From assembly GCA_023079485.1 (NCBI GenBank), contig CM041084.1, forward strand, positions 104,786,467-104,850,466: DNA of 64,000 nucleotides, written 5' to 3'. Positions within the stretch are counted from its first letter, which is position 1. Every line of letters starts with the position of its first letter. The stretch is from Archilochus colubris (lineage: Eukaryota; Chordata; Aves; Apodiformes; Trochilidae). Position numbers and translations under genes: made by a program. The notes below the pieces were generated by a model, which had not been told where the DNA came from, ran no database searches, and worked only from the letters and a program-made list of their open reading frames with translations. Positions 39,380 to 51,350 of this stretch are shown piece after piece.

Positions 39380-39965
39380 CTGACAAAACAGCAGGCTCTC
39401 CTGCCAGGCACTGCCCAGGTGAATGGCTTCCCCCCACCTTCCTCACTGCTCTCCCAGCCTCCACCTGCACACCTCCTCCTCATCCTTCTCCCCCTCAATG
39501 TCAAGTGTACTGCTGGCAGGGCAGGAATGAGCCCACTGAACATCCCTCCCTCATTCACTCATGAGAGATTGCTCCCTGCCAGGGGCTCAGGACTCCCTGG
39601 GGCTGGATGTTCAAGGGATTTGTGGATCCCACCATGAACAGGGAGGACATGTGGTGAGGCACAGTTTGGTGGGGAAAAGCAGGGGAGTGGGGTCAACAGC
39701 TTGGAGAAGGGACAGTGCAGTGCTGTGCTCCACCTCCTGATCTGCATGGTGTGGTCCCAGTGGAGGGCTGGCATTGTAGAAGATTCTGAAGAAGAGTGGG
39801 TGGACAGAGAGCTGTCCTAGGCCCTTGCTGGGAGCCCACCATGAACATGGGAGAAGAGAGCTCGCCGGAGCTTGCACTGAGTCTTTACCCAGCCCCAAGC
39901 CATCCAATGGGGGAAGTTTGCAAACACTGGAAAAATCCTCATTGATCTCTGGCTGGACCATGCCT
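39380..39965. repeat. GC-richer block of unknown origin, possible decayed LTR or repeat
   Basis: This block is GC-richer than its AT-rich flanks and open over long stretches on both strands. A 13-mer, cccaccatgaaca, occurs twice, 207 bp apart (39628-39640 and 39835-39847), each followed by purine-rich sequence. Internal repetition of this kind occurs in avian LTRs, but I found no TG...CA ends or target duplication. It could also be a unique GC-rich segment. Confidence 0.25.
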
Positions 39966-40282
39966 AGTGGGAACTAGATCTTGAGACACAAAGATGTTAA
40001 AATCTAACACTTCAGAGGCTTGGGGCTTCAGCATGTTTTCAAATGTTTGCCTGGTAAACCATCTTCTGTTGAAAAGCTCACATCCTGCATAAGGCCTTCA
40101 AAACTCTGGAAGATAAAGACTAGCAGAATTTTAAATTTGGGAAGAACAATACCCTCATTTGTTTTCTAATATAATTTATAAAATACCTGAAAAAATTTGG
40201 CAAGGATTTTTAAAACCAGTCAGCTTGGGTAGACACATGGTATTATGAACTTAGCAAAGCCAGCAAGTTAATAAGCTGGCAC

Positions 40283-40309
<27 letters not shown>
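40283..40309. repeat. T27 homopolymer
   Basis: The longest homopolymer in the window, 27 uninterrupted T. On the minus strand it would be an A tail, but no recognisable retrocopy body lies upstream of it on that strand. Confidence 0.9.
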
Positions 40310-40313
<4 letters not shown>

Positions 40314-40510
40314 GAACTATATAACACAGGAGGCCACCAGCTTTGCTTATTATAAGGCCATTATGAAAACTATATTTAGGGAGTTATATTACTATTTGCT
40401 TTATTTTTCCATGTGGGGAGGTAAATTTCACCATAGAAATAAAACAATGAAAAAGTGTTAGCTGGTGTGTGTTGTTGTTATTGCTTTTTTACCTTTATGT
40501 GTAAGCACTC

Positions 40511-40551
40511 TAATACTTAATACATTGTAAGTAATACTTAGTGCATTGTAA
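40511..40551. repeat. 21-bp tandem duplication
   Basis: 'taatacttaatacattgtaag' is followed directly by 'taatacttagtgcattgtaa', two mismatches over 20 bp. It is a simple two-unit minisatellite. Confidence 0.8.
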
Positions 40552-43500
40552 AACAGGCTATTTTTTTTCTGACTCTATTTCAATTTAACTAGTAGCAATC
40601 TACTCAGTAGTGAATATTGATACACAAATCTCTTCTTGAAGATTTTAAATCCACCATGTTGTACGAATTGAACTCAAAAGTCCCCACAAGGCTTAGAGGA
40701 GACAGGTTATGCTCTTCACTCTCTTTGGAGCATCAGCTTTGTTTTTTCTTGCTTTAACAAGAAATCTCTTAGTGTTAAGAAAGCAAAGAAAATCTGAAAA
40801 ATATGACCCCCAAGTGTCAGTGGTGTCCACCTGAAAAAATAACCATATACAGTGAACTTCCACACTCAGGCTGCTGAGTTCAAAGGCTGCTAAATCAGAT
40901 GCCAGTTGTGTGAGTTTTTTGAAACAAAGTTTTTGTTGCTCCTTAAAGCAAGGGTGTCCTTTTACAAAGTTCTATGCTATCGACTTCTATGGACTATTCT
41001 TTTGGTTAATCTTTTATCATAGCACAGAGGTGGCGAAGTGAGGAATGAAAGACTGTAATTTGCCCATGGCTGATGACAGAAGCCCAGAAGCAGGAACTCT
41101 GAGGAGGACACAAAAGTGCACTTTATGAAAATCAAAGGTATGTATGGTCAATCCTGAGAACTTTTTGTGAGGAAAACCAGGCAGTTTTCCTCTGCTGCTT
41201 TGAAGGCATCAGCTTCTCATCTAGTGTTTTTGTAAAGGCTGTGAGTAGCTTTCCCAGTATGGAAGACTGGGTCTCCAATTTTGCAGTAATTCTGATGTCA
41301 CAAGCTGTGGTAGATGGTCAAGATCTTTGGGAAAAAAACCATTTTCATCATAAACAGTTCTCAGTCTCCTGGGACAAAGACAACATCAGTTTTCATGGTT
41401 CTGTGTATTTCTTATAAGCAGAATCAGGGTTGGAGTGACGGTGTAGTCCACTGAAGCATCAACTTTTTCCACAAAATTAGTCAGCCCTGTTTGCCCATGT
41501 AAAGTGAAATGGCATTAAAATTAAAGTGCAGATAAAATGGAAGCTTTTAAAACACCAAATTATATAGTGGAATACTTACTACACTGCCTTACTATGAGAG
41601 AATATTAAATATTATTTTTTAATGAACACATGATTCCTCCCCTCAAACAGTTTGATCTAAAGCCTGATAAATCAAAGTATTTCTCACCAGACAATGAAAA
41701 GATTTAGTCAAAGGAATTTAAAGATGTGTTAATAAGTCAAAAGAGGGAGTCCATACAGTCTTGTAAATATTATGGGAGAAACCTATTAAAACCAGTGAAC
41801 AGATATTAATTGAAAGCATTGTATAAGAGCTACAGAGTTCACACAAAGTGCATCTCACTTGATATGAAAGCCTGTGTATATGCAAATTCAGTAGCTAGCA
41901 GATTAGCTTGCATTCTGTTTCAATGCTTATCTATGAATAAGTGAAAAATGTCCTTACGTGTTGGCTGAACATATACTAGCAAAGCTGTTGTATGCTTCAT
42001 GGGTTTGAAGTGTAAAATGACAAATGAGGAGTAGCCAGGCTTCAGCAGCAGCATAGAGAGGCTCCACTGAACACCCAGAGAATCTCTTCTGAGATGGGTT
42101 TTCTTTCCTTCGCCTGACTCAGGAAAGAGGCTGTGTCAAGATGCTAAGGTTTTATGCCATAATTTGGCTCCTTTCAAGAGTTGGGTTCACACACTCCCAG
42201 GTTGCTCATCTGTGGGAGCTGGAGAAGAAGGGATCCCATGGGCTCAGCCAGGATGAGCATCAAGCTGTGGGTGCTCAGGAGCACTCCTGGGTGCTCCTTA
42301 GATTAGATGTAGGTGGCTACCAAGGAAAAGAATCTGCTTAACCATGCTTGTTTCATAAATGGCATCCCTAGGGAACTGAAGGTAATCCCTCAGGCATCTT
42401 CTTTCCTTCATTCACACAGCATCCGCCTGCCTTGCTTTTGTTTTGAATGACAGATTCAGAACAGCCTCTGCCTGTTAAGGAAAAGGAATAAACAAATAGT
42501 CAGTCCCAATCATCCATCCTAACTCTGCCTCTGATGCACGCTGTGGCCCTGTGCCATCTGTACCTCCCCTTGTCTCTGCTTTCTTGCCCCTGAACAGCAG
42601 GTACTACCCCCTGCTTGTCCTTAAAAGGACTCACGGGGGGTTGTCAGACAGCAGGCAGCTCCAAGAGAGAAGAGAGCTAGCAGTACACAGGGAGACATCT
42701 GGGTACCTTTCTGAAGAATAAATTCACTGAGTTTGTTTCCTAATGGTCCCTTGTTGCCCTACAGTAGCTTGTTAGCATGTCTGAGCCAGGATCCACCCAA
42801 ACTGCAATGCCCCAGTCACTAGTGTGGTGCCTCTGGGGTCTCCATGGATCCAGGGCAGACAGACAAGCCCCAGACAGCCATTCACATCTCTGTGGGCTTG
42901 AAATAGTTCCCAGAGGAGCCATTCTTTCCCTTTAATTTCTTGGCTGTAGGAGCCCCAAGAAGTCTGAAATTTAAATTCATGTCCTCATATTAGCTAGGCT
43001 TAATTCCTCCTTTTTCCCATTCAGCTCAGCCCTCCAACATCAGCCATGCTCTCCCAGCTCAGGAATGACCAGACAATAGTTTCAGAATCTTTTACAGCAG
43101 CAATAGTATTCCCAATTCATAGGGTTTCTCTTAAAGCTCCCACTCTTCCTACAAAGGCCGAGGCTGCTGCTTCCCTGCGTGCTCCCCTGTGTGTGCCTCT
43201 GCAGAGCAAGGTTTGTTGATGGCTGGATATGCTCACATGGCTCCAGTTGTGGCAATGGCTGTGCTGTGATTGCCACATCTGTATTGCACACGTGTATTTC
43301 TGGAAGCACTTTGGAAACTCTTTGCTTATCAGACTAAACCAAGTGGGTGAAGAGGGAGAGCGATGCCGCAGCTTTTCCACTCCAATGGCTTCAGTATTAA
43401 ATTGTATTTCCTCTTTTTTCCCCAGTGCTGAGCTATGCATACCAGGCCTCTAGACAAATCAAATGGTTGAATGAATGGCAGTTAAAATCCTAGCTTTACT

Positions 43501-43784
43501 GCTGGTGCAGTGTCAAATTTCCCCATCTCCACTGGCCAGCCAGTGTGCATGGATGTGTCTCATGAGCCAGGAGAATCAGAGGGGCTGTGTCTCTGCTTTG
43601 CTCCTTGCAGATCCTGGCCTGGATTGGAGCCAGCATAACCTCTGTTGTAAATTATAGCAATCCCAAACGCACCTGCAGCTGTTTAGATGCTGGGTTTTCA
43701 TGGAGTCACAACCAGCCAACATCAGTGTATGATCTTACCTCCAAAGCTTCAGAAGAGGTCTACCTAGTTTGTTATATAGGAGAT

Positions 43785-43914
43785 ATTTAAAAAGAGACTG
43801 GATGTGGCACTCAGTGCCATGGTCTAGCAACCGCAACGGTGGTTCAAGTGTTGTACTCGATGATCTCTGAGGTCCCTTCCAACCCAGCCAATTCTATGAT
43901 TCTATGATTCTATA
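43785..43914 (+). mobile_element. CR1 LINE 3' end fragment
   Basis: About 130 bp matching the CR1 3' untranslated end. It contains 'gactggatgtggcactcagt', then 'gatgatctctgaggtccctt', the 'ccaacccagccaattc' box and two and a half 'tctatgat' terminal repeats ending at 43914. No reverse-transcriptase coding sequence remains. Wording of the 3' box differs from the copies at 37826 and 57924, suggesting another CR1 subfamily. The left boundary is approximate. Confidence 0.9.
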
Positions 43915-46900
43915 GGACTTATTCCATCTCTAGATACAAGCAGGAAGTAGGTAGGTAAGAATACAATCCCTTTGGATGATGCCACATGTTAAGCAAATTT
44001 TTCCATGACTTAGGAGGAAGTCAATGATGTTTCTAATTCAGTACCAAATGAAGTGATGGTCTCCAGTTTGTGGTGCCTTTTGTACTATGCATGGGTTTGG
44101 CTCAAGCCCTGCATGGTTTGGAAGAAGCTCACTTCTGAGGTAAAGAGCAGGTTACAGAAGCAGTGCTCTACAGGTCCCCATTTCTCCCTTATCATCAGCC
44201 GTAAACAGGGCCTTGCCTTTCACAGGGAGCTAATAACAGTATTTTCTATAGCCAAAAAGTTTGTTATATGACACCTCTTTCCTCCTCCAAGAATTCTCTT
44301 TTGGAAACATGTCCTCATTAACCTGCTTTGAACATCAGCCCTTTGCTCCCCATCAGACACACTGCAGGTGCAAGTACATGCCCAAAGATTTTGTGCATTT
44401 ATTTTAAATTTCCAGAATCTAGAACAGGAACTACTCAAGCAGCTGAACTGAGGAAGTGTTGAGAGCACAACTCAGTTATCCTGGAACTTACTCAAACCTC
44501 TAGAGATGTACTGCACTGGGTTACCTCAGATCCAGAGCTGGTTTGGCCATCACCATTCTCTTTACTCTATTCATCCATCACAAAATAGAAGGTGCTACAG
44601 TTCAGTGCAGTCATAAACACGTCATTACCAATGGAAAATTGTGTTGGCAGTTTCTTTTCTACCCAGCTGAATTTAGACAAATGGAAAGGTCATCTGTGCA
44701 GGCACTGGTTTTACATATGTGCATTAATTAAAACACAGTTGCCTTTTGATATTCTTTTCTTCTGCTAAATATGTATGAATTTGAAGAATAAGAAAGAGGA
44801 ACCATAGAAAGACAAACAGAAAAGGGAAGTCAGGGCAAACTATGAATGGGACTGGTCTTCCCTTTCTGCATCACACACTGGAATAGATTGAAAACTAGCC
44901 AATTACAGGGAATGGGACAAGTGAAGAGAAACATACCCCATGTCAGCTACTGCTTTTTCTATAAAGCTCTCAAAGGAGAGCAGGTCCTAGCATTGTTTAG
45001 TGGGCTCGGCTTCCTGGAGAACCTCTGCACTGGAATATTTCCCAAACCGGGTCTGTGAGTTTATGCACTCTGGTATATTAGCTTCTTCTAAACTATGCAG
45101 ATATGTTTTTGAGCCAAACTTAGGTTTTAATTGGTCTCACCACATTTTTCATTAAGCACCATGATTTCCCCCCTCTCTCCACTTCCTGGGGATACATGTC
45201 CTCGGTTAACTCTGAAAAGTGGGAGAAAAAGAATCTGGAACAATGCAATCAGAAAATTTGTAATGTCAATTTCGATCCATTTTTAGACTGAATAATTTCA
45301 GATATGATAACAGCTAAAAAACAGACAACATAAAGTAAGCTGTGGTTAACAGACTGAATATAGCTTTTATTTTTGTAGCCCACACATCATTCTTTTCAGA
45401 GCAATACTGTGACTGTATTTACCTGGCAATGTAATGCCTAGATACTCTAGCCAGTAAGACTTTCACTGAAAGAGATGCACCACAAAAGTTGTCAAAACCT
45501 GTCCATTCTCTTCCAAGGACAAGAAAGATGAACACTGTGAAAGAACTATGGAAAAAGGACACAACTTCCCTGGGGAACACAAGATAATGAGCACGAGCAT
45601 TACAACCAGACTAACTGAGGCTGAGTTACTTAAGCTTCCCATCTATGCCAACCTAATTCTTTAGCTTCATGTAATACCTCAAGGTCTTGGGAGTCCCCAT
45701 TGCATCCATCTAGTTAAAGTCCTTTGGTCACAGGAACCTTGTTCAAGTGTGGAAAGCTTTCTGCTATGCTGTGGCTGCCCAAAACTCTTGAGCCAGGGAC
45801 CTCTGGGACTATAAAACAACAGTACCTCTCAAGAGAAAAAGGTTGTGATTTATAATTGTAACATAAAAACGTACATCCTCAGATGTTTATTGCAAAGAGA
45901 GCTCTCCATAGCTTATAAAATATACTTCATTATATATTAACATGAAAAATATGTTACATAAAATAAGCTGTGTAACCAGGAGGGTACCAAGAGGCTTAGT
46001 GTAATTGACTGTCTTCTCTTAACTTCTATTTCAGGTTATGTGTGGAGACAATAATACAGATCTCCTTTACTCTGCACTTTCCTTTCTGATCTTCAAGAGT
46101 GGATTACCCAACCATATCGATTTACAAACTGCTTAAGGAGCCTTTCATAGGAAGGCTCAATTATTTGCTATATGTTAGGTACTGACATGGACTTTTAGGG
46201 AAAGAGTTATTAAAATGGCAATGAATTACAGGCTCTTTGACAGGTGGATAGTTCAACAGACCTTCATCCTAAAAATGTTTTTGCCATTTTCAAGCTCACC
46301 TACAAGAATCCCAGATAAAACTTAGAGTCCATATAAATATGGATATAATATAAATTAATATAAATTGGGTTATGCACTAGTAGCAGTCTAGTCCAGATCA
46401 GATTAGCAAGGATTTTCTCTAATCCATCCATGTTATCATGCACAGAGATGGGCATTTAGGCCAAGAAAGGTGGAGTATCATATTAATGCTTTCTCTGTGC
46501 TCTACATGGGTGTAGTACTGAGATTCCCCTGCAAAGCCCGAAAAGAGTTGCACTGATAAAAGACTAATAGGAGGTGCTAAATCAGAGAGCTACAATTTAG
46601 CTTCCTGATGGTGGGATTACTGCAGACCCAGCAATAAAACTCACTATGTGTAAAGAAGCAATAAAACGATGCCTCTACCCTTGTACCTGCAGGTTGCAAT
46701 TATCTATATGCTCTGCATCTTGCAAGTCATCTTTTAGTTAGTGTATTGAGTATGCTTACGAGGGATGGGTTGAATCCTGATCAGATACTTCTTTCTGTAT
46801 TATCACAAGCAGGTGGAGTTTTCAGAAGAGGAATTTAAGTATTTCTTGGAGCAACTGATTTCTAATTCAATAAAAACATAAGTGGCCATAGAAGACATAT

Positions 46901-47041
46901 CAGTTGCAAAAGTATGACTTCATAGTAAGGAAGGATTTGGACCTTGGATGCCTCCCTTGCCTACTCGTAACACACTGACATCAGTCAGAAGCAGATAGCA
47001 GCTCTGCCATGCCAGTCCATCTTTATACTCTGTTCACATTT

Positions 47042-47080
47042 CATTGCAACATGCCACATTTGATAAGGCATGTTGCAATG
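47042..47080. repeat. Perfect 14-bp inverted repeat (hairpin, 11-nt loop)
   Basis: The left arm cattgcaacatgcc (47042-47055) and right arm ggcatgttgcaatg (47067-47080) are exact reverse complements around an 11-nt loop. The stem does not extend well into the flanks, so it is shorter than a typical microRNA precursor stem. No coding or transposon context explains it. Confidence 0.9.
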
Positions 47081-47139
47081 TGACTAATTTAATCAGACGT
47101 GAAGTGCTCTACAGCAACGTATTAAGTCTGAAAATATTG

Positions 47140-47163
47140 AAAAAAAAAAGGAAAAAAAAAAAA
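47140..47163. repeat. Interrupted A tract
   Basis: Runs of 10 and 12 A separated by GG. Confidence 0.9.
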
Positions 47164-48868
47164 GAAATTGAGGGAAAATAATAAAGCTTTCTCCAATCCA
47201 TGGTTGGATTATTTTTCTCATCTGAAGGGCTTCATTTTCTGAGCTTGGTCTTTTCTATTCTGACCTTCTAGCCAAGGGCATGTGTCAGGAGGCTTGTATT
47301 TCCCAAAGGCAGTGACACAGTCTATTAGGTCATATAAGCTGGATCATCAAGCCTTTGCCCACCTCAACTTCTGGGCCACCATTCCTTGCCCACCCCCGCC
47401 TCCCCTAGCAGTAACTCATGATACAATGCCCTTGCCTTTGACAGATCAGGAGGGAAAAAAGCATTTTATTGCTGAACACGTACATAACAGAGCCCAGAAA
47501 CTAAGCAAGCTTAGTGTGGTCTGGTGCTAGTAATTCAGTAAGTCTGCATTTAATTATCTACTTCTGAAATATGACAAGGAGAAAACACAAGATTTACCAG
47601 TGCAGTTGTTTCTAAACCAGTGCTTAGCATTGTTTTGTTTTAAGGTGATGATTGTAATCATAAATAACAAACCAGCCCATCTCTGCAAGAAGCTCATCAA
47701 GCTTTCAGTACTTCTAGAAATTGTACCCACACACATACGCTTTGGACTGCCTCTTAGTCCATGGGTCTGTGGACAGATAGGCATTCAGAGACATGAGCAG
47801 TTTTGCTCTTTCAAACATAAAGTGGCATCTGTTTAAAAAATAAAAATCAGATGAGCTTTTCTTTGGTTTATTCCTTTCTTTTAGAGCTGCCTTTTCTCCT
47901 TTTCCAGCACCTAGGACATGGAAGGCAGTGCAAAAAGTCATTTCCTTTCTCTTTACTGGAGGCCTGGATTTTTTTGGTGGTGTTTTGGTAGTTTTTTTTT
48001 AGTTGGTTGTATGTCATGGTCCTCAAAGAATTGTGAGAGTCTCAGAGGAATTCACAAAGTGCTAGAAGAAGCTTAGGAAACACTTAAGCCAGTGAAAATC
48101 CACGAGCTAGTTGGACCTAAGGGGGGCTGTAAAAGGGTCAGATAGTCCAGAAGGAAGACTATTTTTACAAGATCTGGGAAATACTGCTGCTAAGAAGAGA
48201 GAAAAAAATATCTACTCCAGTTACTGCAGTAGACACTTGTACAGGATAAGACTGAAAGAAAACCTCAGAAAACAGTATGAAAAATTATGCTTATATATTA
48301 CAAAAAAAAGTAAAAAGTGTTTATTCAGCCCTGCTCTTGTCCATGGCTGGAGCATATGTGGAGGGATGTGTTTCATCCTTCTCTTTGCCTCTGTGAGGAC
48401 CAAAGAAACTTTGCCATGCTGTACTGCTTTAAGACCCAAACATCAGCACAGGTTTTGTGGGCTCTCTTCTCATTTCATTAGTCCTGAAAAGGCTTTGCTA
48501 ATTACAAATGAGAAGATGCTGTGTTAGCTCCTCCTCCAGTTTTTCATTCCCTTCTTATAGCCCTCGTCCTCTCTACATCCCCATAGCAATAGAGACTTAC
48601 CTTTGTGTCCATACCTAGGAATAAGGAAATCAAGCTCTTTCATAAAGAGCTGCAACCAAACTGTAAGGTAATTTCTTATCATGCCTGGGAAGGGTTGTTG
48701 GTGTTGACTTAGCACTGTGGTTTTCTTTTTACCTTACAAGGTGTGTGGTAAATCTGATGTGTATGGCTCTTAGGACACGCTTTCTGTTGTCCTGTGAGAC
48801 CAGTAACTTCCTGCCTGGTACTCTGTTTGTTAAGCTTTGCTTTTAGGTTTAGGTGAACCCTCATAAAA

Positions 48869-49040
48869 ATGGTTCGTCGAAAGAAGCCAAGAGCATCCTG
48901 TTTCCCAGGGGAAGAGGAGGTTGCATCAGGCAGCCCAAACCAGCAGCATGCTAAACCACAGCTAGCTAGATCTCACAGAAGAAGGTGTAGAAGGACATCT
49001 TCAGAGTGGCAAGGAGAAGATGAAGCCAGGCCTTTGCAAG
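48869..49040 (+). CDS. Candidate first coding exon, unknown protein (57 codons plus 1 nt)
   Basis: The ATG at 48869 has a good vertebrate start context (A at -3, G at +4). It is preceded by a possible splice acceptor (polypyrimidine 'ttgcttttag' ending at 48846). The frame encodes a basic, low-complexity-like segment beginning MVRRKKPRAS, with a run of arginines (HRRRCRR) near residue 40. It runs to a donor, caag|gtgact, after 49040; without splicing the frame stops two codons later (tag). The exon ends one base into a codon, and the acceptor at 50611-50612 supplies the other two bases in an open frame. I do not recognise the protein. The basic N-terminus would suit a nuclear or nucleic-acid-binding protein, but that is only inference. 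The alternative is a chance open frame or an exon of a non-coding RNA. Confidence 0.3.
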
Positions 49041-50612
49041 GTGACTAGCAAGAAGGGGGTAGTAGTGTTGGTCAGGAGGAGGGTGAGATTACAGATAATT
49101 GCTACTGAAACTAAATTGCACATTTCCAACTCTCTTGAAATAAGGGCTCAAAGGTAGAAGAGCTCCAGGTGATAGTCCTTTGGCTGCTCTGTTGTCTCAT
49201 TTTCAGAGCTTTCATTCTCTGATCTGCACTAAACTCTGTCTCATGTCCTTGAACTGCTTGCTCTGGCTCTTTTTCCAAAGCCTAAAACCTCCTACTTCTT
49301 TATGAAGTAAATGGGAAGATGCAGTCTTGGTACATTTATTCTAGAGTTTCCTTTTCTATGAGATATATCTGGCTTTGAAGCTTAAGTCAAGGCACTGCTG
49401 ATATACCAACAGTGCTTGGGGTTAAAACTGGTTTCCTCTGCTTTGAGTAGAGCTATGTTCCCAGCCTCAGGAATGTTATCCTCTGACTACAGATCAGCAC
49501 TGCAGCTTGTCATGAAAAAATGGGATGTAGGATCTATTGTGTTCACACCTACCCAGTGTGACTTGGAGTTATAGAAGAAGCAACATGGTAGTCTCCTACT
49601 GATCTGATGTTTCTTGTCCTGAGGAGCCCAAAATATTTTCTGTAGTAGAACTGCAATACCAAGATGCTAGAAGATGCCTTTGTTATAACTCATAGGCAAC
49701 TAATTTCCAAAGCCTGCAGCTAGTTTACATGTGCAGGAAGTCTCCTTCCAAAGTGCAGGCTTGTTTTGTAAGCATGGGTTACAAGGTGGACTCCATCCAC
49801 CCTTCTGTGATCACTGCCTGGGGTAGTGGGAACTGCCATAGCCTGGGAGTGGTCTTCTTTGGGTAACAAACCTTTTTCAAAGGACATAGCTGGGAATTTG
49901 ATAAGAGGTATATAGAGATTACTTAGGGCTATTTCAAGATCATAACGAGGGAAAAAAGTACTTCTGAGAGGAGAAAAGGTCTACTGCTTTGGGAGAGGGG
50001 TGCAGTGAGGGGTATGAAAAGAGTTGGGAGTGATGAAATAATTTGAGCTCTTGAATTCAAGACAAAATAAAATATTGAAGCTCAAGAAATACTTGTAGCT
50101 AGGTTCTATCATCCTCTAAGATTTTTTTTTTTTTAATAGGTCTAGTCTTCTGTTTTCAGACCCTGCTAAAGTGAGAGAGCTACATAGATTGCAGGACTCT
50201 TTCAGAGCTTTGAATGGAGTTGGGAGAACATTTAAATCCCAAGATCATTATGACCACTGGCCCTAGGTTTAGTTCAAGACCTACTTTTCCAGGACATGAG
50301 AGTTTTCTGCCCTTACTGGAAAGAGAGGAAGGTTTGTTTTGACAACAGTAGAGGCCAGTGAAATGGAGTGCAATGTAACATTTGGCTCCTTAAGGATCTG
50401 ACTTTCTGACCTTGAAGAAGTGATGCTGCTCTTGTGATAAACAATTTACCTCCTTAAAGGCTTGTGAGAAGGGAGGGGGAAAATGCTACGAGAGATCTAA
50501 GAAGTATTTTTTGACTAGGCATTGTAGCAGATGGCTAGCTGCAAGCTTTTTCTTGACTTTATATCTTTGATGGATTTTTTCTGAGTTTTGTATTTGTTGA
50601 TTTCTTCTGCAG
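49041..50612 (+). other. Putative intron of the candidate gene
   Basis: Begins GTGACT and ends with a pyrimidine-rich acceptor ('ttgatttcttctgcag'). A T13 run lies at 50122-50134. No other gene-like sequence was seen inside it. Confidence 0.3.
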
Positions 50613-51088
50613 TCTACAGATTTAGGAGTCGTGCCCCATCTACGTGTCAACCTTGCAACGGTGAAGGTTCCTTGGGTCTCTCTGGGATTCCAGCCCTGAC
50701 AGGGGGTGGAAACATTGTGGAAATGCTGGCTAGGTCTGCCAGATGCTTGTTGCAGCAACAATCTTCTCGATGTTGGGTCAGGGACTGTTCTGGGCTGGCT
50801 TGCTCAGCAGGAGGTCATCCTTCCAGGAGACATCGGTTGCAACACCATCTCCTAGGTGAGGAAGAAAACTTGACCTCTCTGATAAGAGAAGCACTACTCT
50901 CAGTCTGTGAAAGCAAAAATAGCAGCAACGGGGACACTGGAACAGTGATCTCCCAGGCAGATAGTACAAGTGATGATGCTCCTAGGAGTTTTGCAGAGGA
51001 GTATTCATTGGCTCCCTTAAATACACAACAGAAATATTCTGCTCAGGGTTTTGACCAGCAAGTAGAAAACTATCTTAACTCTCCCTGA
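50613..51088 (+). CDS. Candidate terminal coding exon, unknown protein (about 158 codons)
   Basis: The frame is open from the acceptor at 50612 to the TGA at 51086-51088. Joined to the exon at 48869-49040, it gives 215 codons plus stop. The first part is Cys/Arg/Gly-rich. The last 75 residues are polar and acidic, with a short predicted-helix-like stretch (LTSLIREALLSVCES) followed by Ser/Asp/Thr-rich sequence and the end VENYLNSP. There is no signal peptide, membrane segment or recognisable domain. A second donor-like site, cctag|gtgagg near 50853, could make an alternative exon end. Several CpGs are retained. Against it: two other open frames of similar or greater length in the window have no support, so chance is a serious alternative. 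Confidence 0.3.
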
Positions 51089-51344
51089 GCTTCAGCGCAT
51101 CTGTTTGGCATTTGGGTTCCAAATCTGTTGGAGATGCCAATGCCAGCCTTCACTTGCACAGTGTAAAGAAACAGAGGGTGAAGCCTGCAGAGAAGTCATG
51201 AAAGTTTAAATAGGGAAAAGCCCCGTCTATAGCTCTTGGGTTGACAAGACAGCTAGAAAGGCAAAACTGCAATGCCAACAGCTCCTCCCTCCTTCTTCTG
51301 GAGTTCAAAAACCTCTAATAATCACAAGGCATTAAAAATGGAAA

Positions 51345-51350
51345 AATAAA
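51345..51350 (+). promoter_or_regulatory. Candidate polyadenylation signal
   Basis: 'aataaa' lies 257 bp after the stop codon of the candidate terminal exon. The position suits a short 3' untranslated region, but the hexamer is common in AT-rich DNA. Confidence 0.3.

Larger units (their letters stand above)
38666..43784. other. Unassigned DNA, no gene recognised
   Basis: About 5.1 kb between two CR1 copies. It contains the GC-richer block at 39380-39965, a 27-bp T run and a 21-bp duplication, listed separately. No exon or RNA gene was recognised. Confidence 0.55.
43915..48846. other. Unassigned DNA upstream of the candidate two-exon gene
   Basis: About 4.9 kb with no recognised gene. It holds the hairpin at 47042-47080 and an interrupted A tract at 47140-47163. 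An open frame at 48111-48527 starts at TTG and has no identifiable domain; it could only be relevant if transcript data place it upstream of the candidate gene. Confidence 0.5.

Noticed and set aside
43785..43914. tRNA-like B box 'ggttcaagt'
   Set aside because: It lies within the CR1 3' end and no cloverleaf can be drawn around it.
47042..47080. microRNA precursor
   Set aside because: The stem is only 14 bp and does not extend into the flanks, shorter than a normal precursor. Kept only as a hairpin.
48111..48527. 138-codon frame upstream of the two-exon candidate
   Set aside because: TTG start, low-complexity Lys/Ser content, and no splice signal that joins it in phase to 48869.
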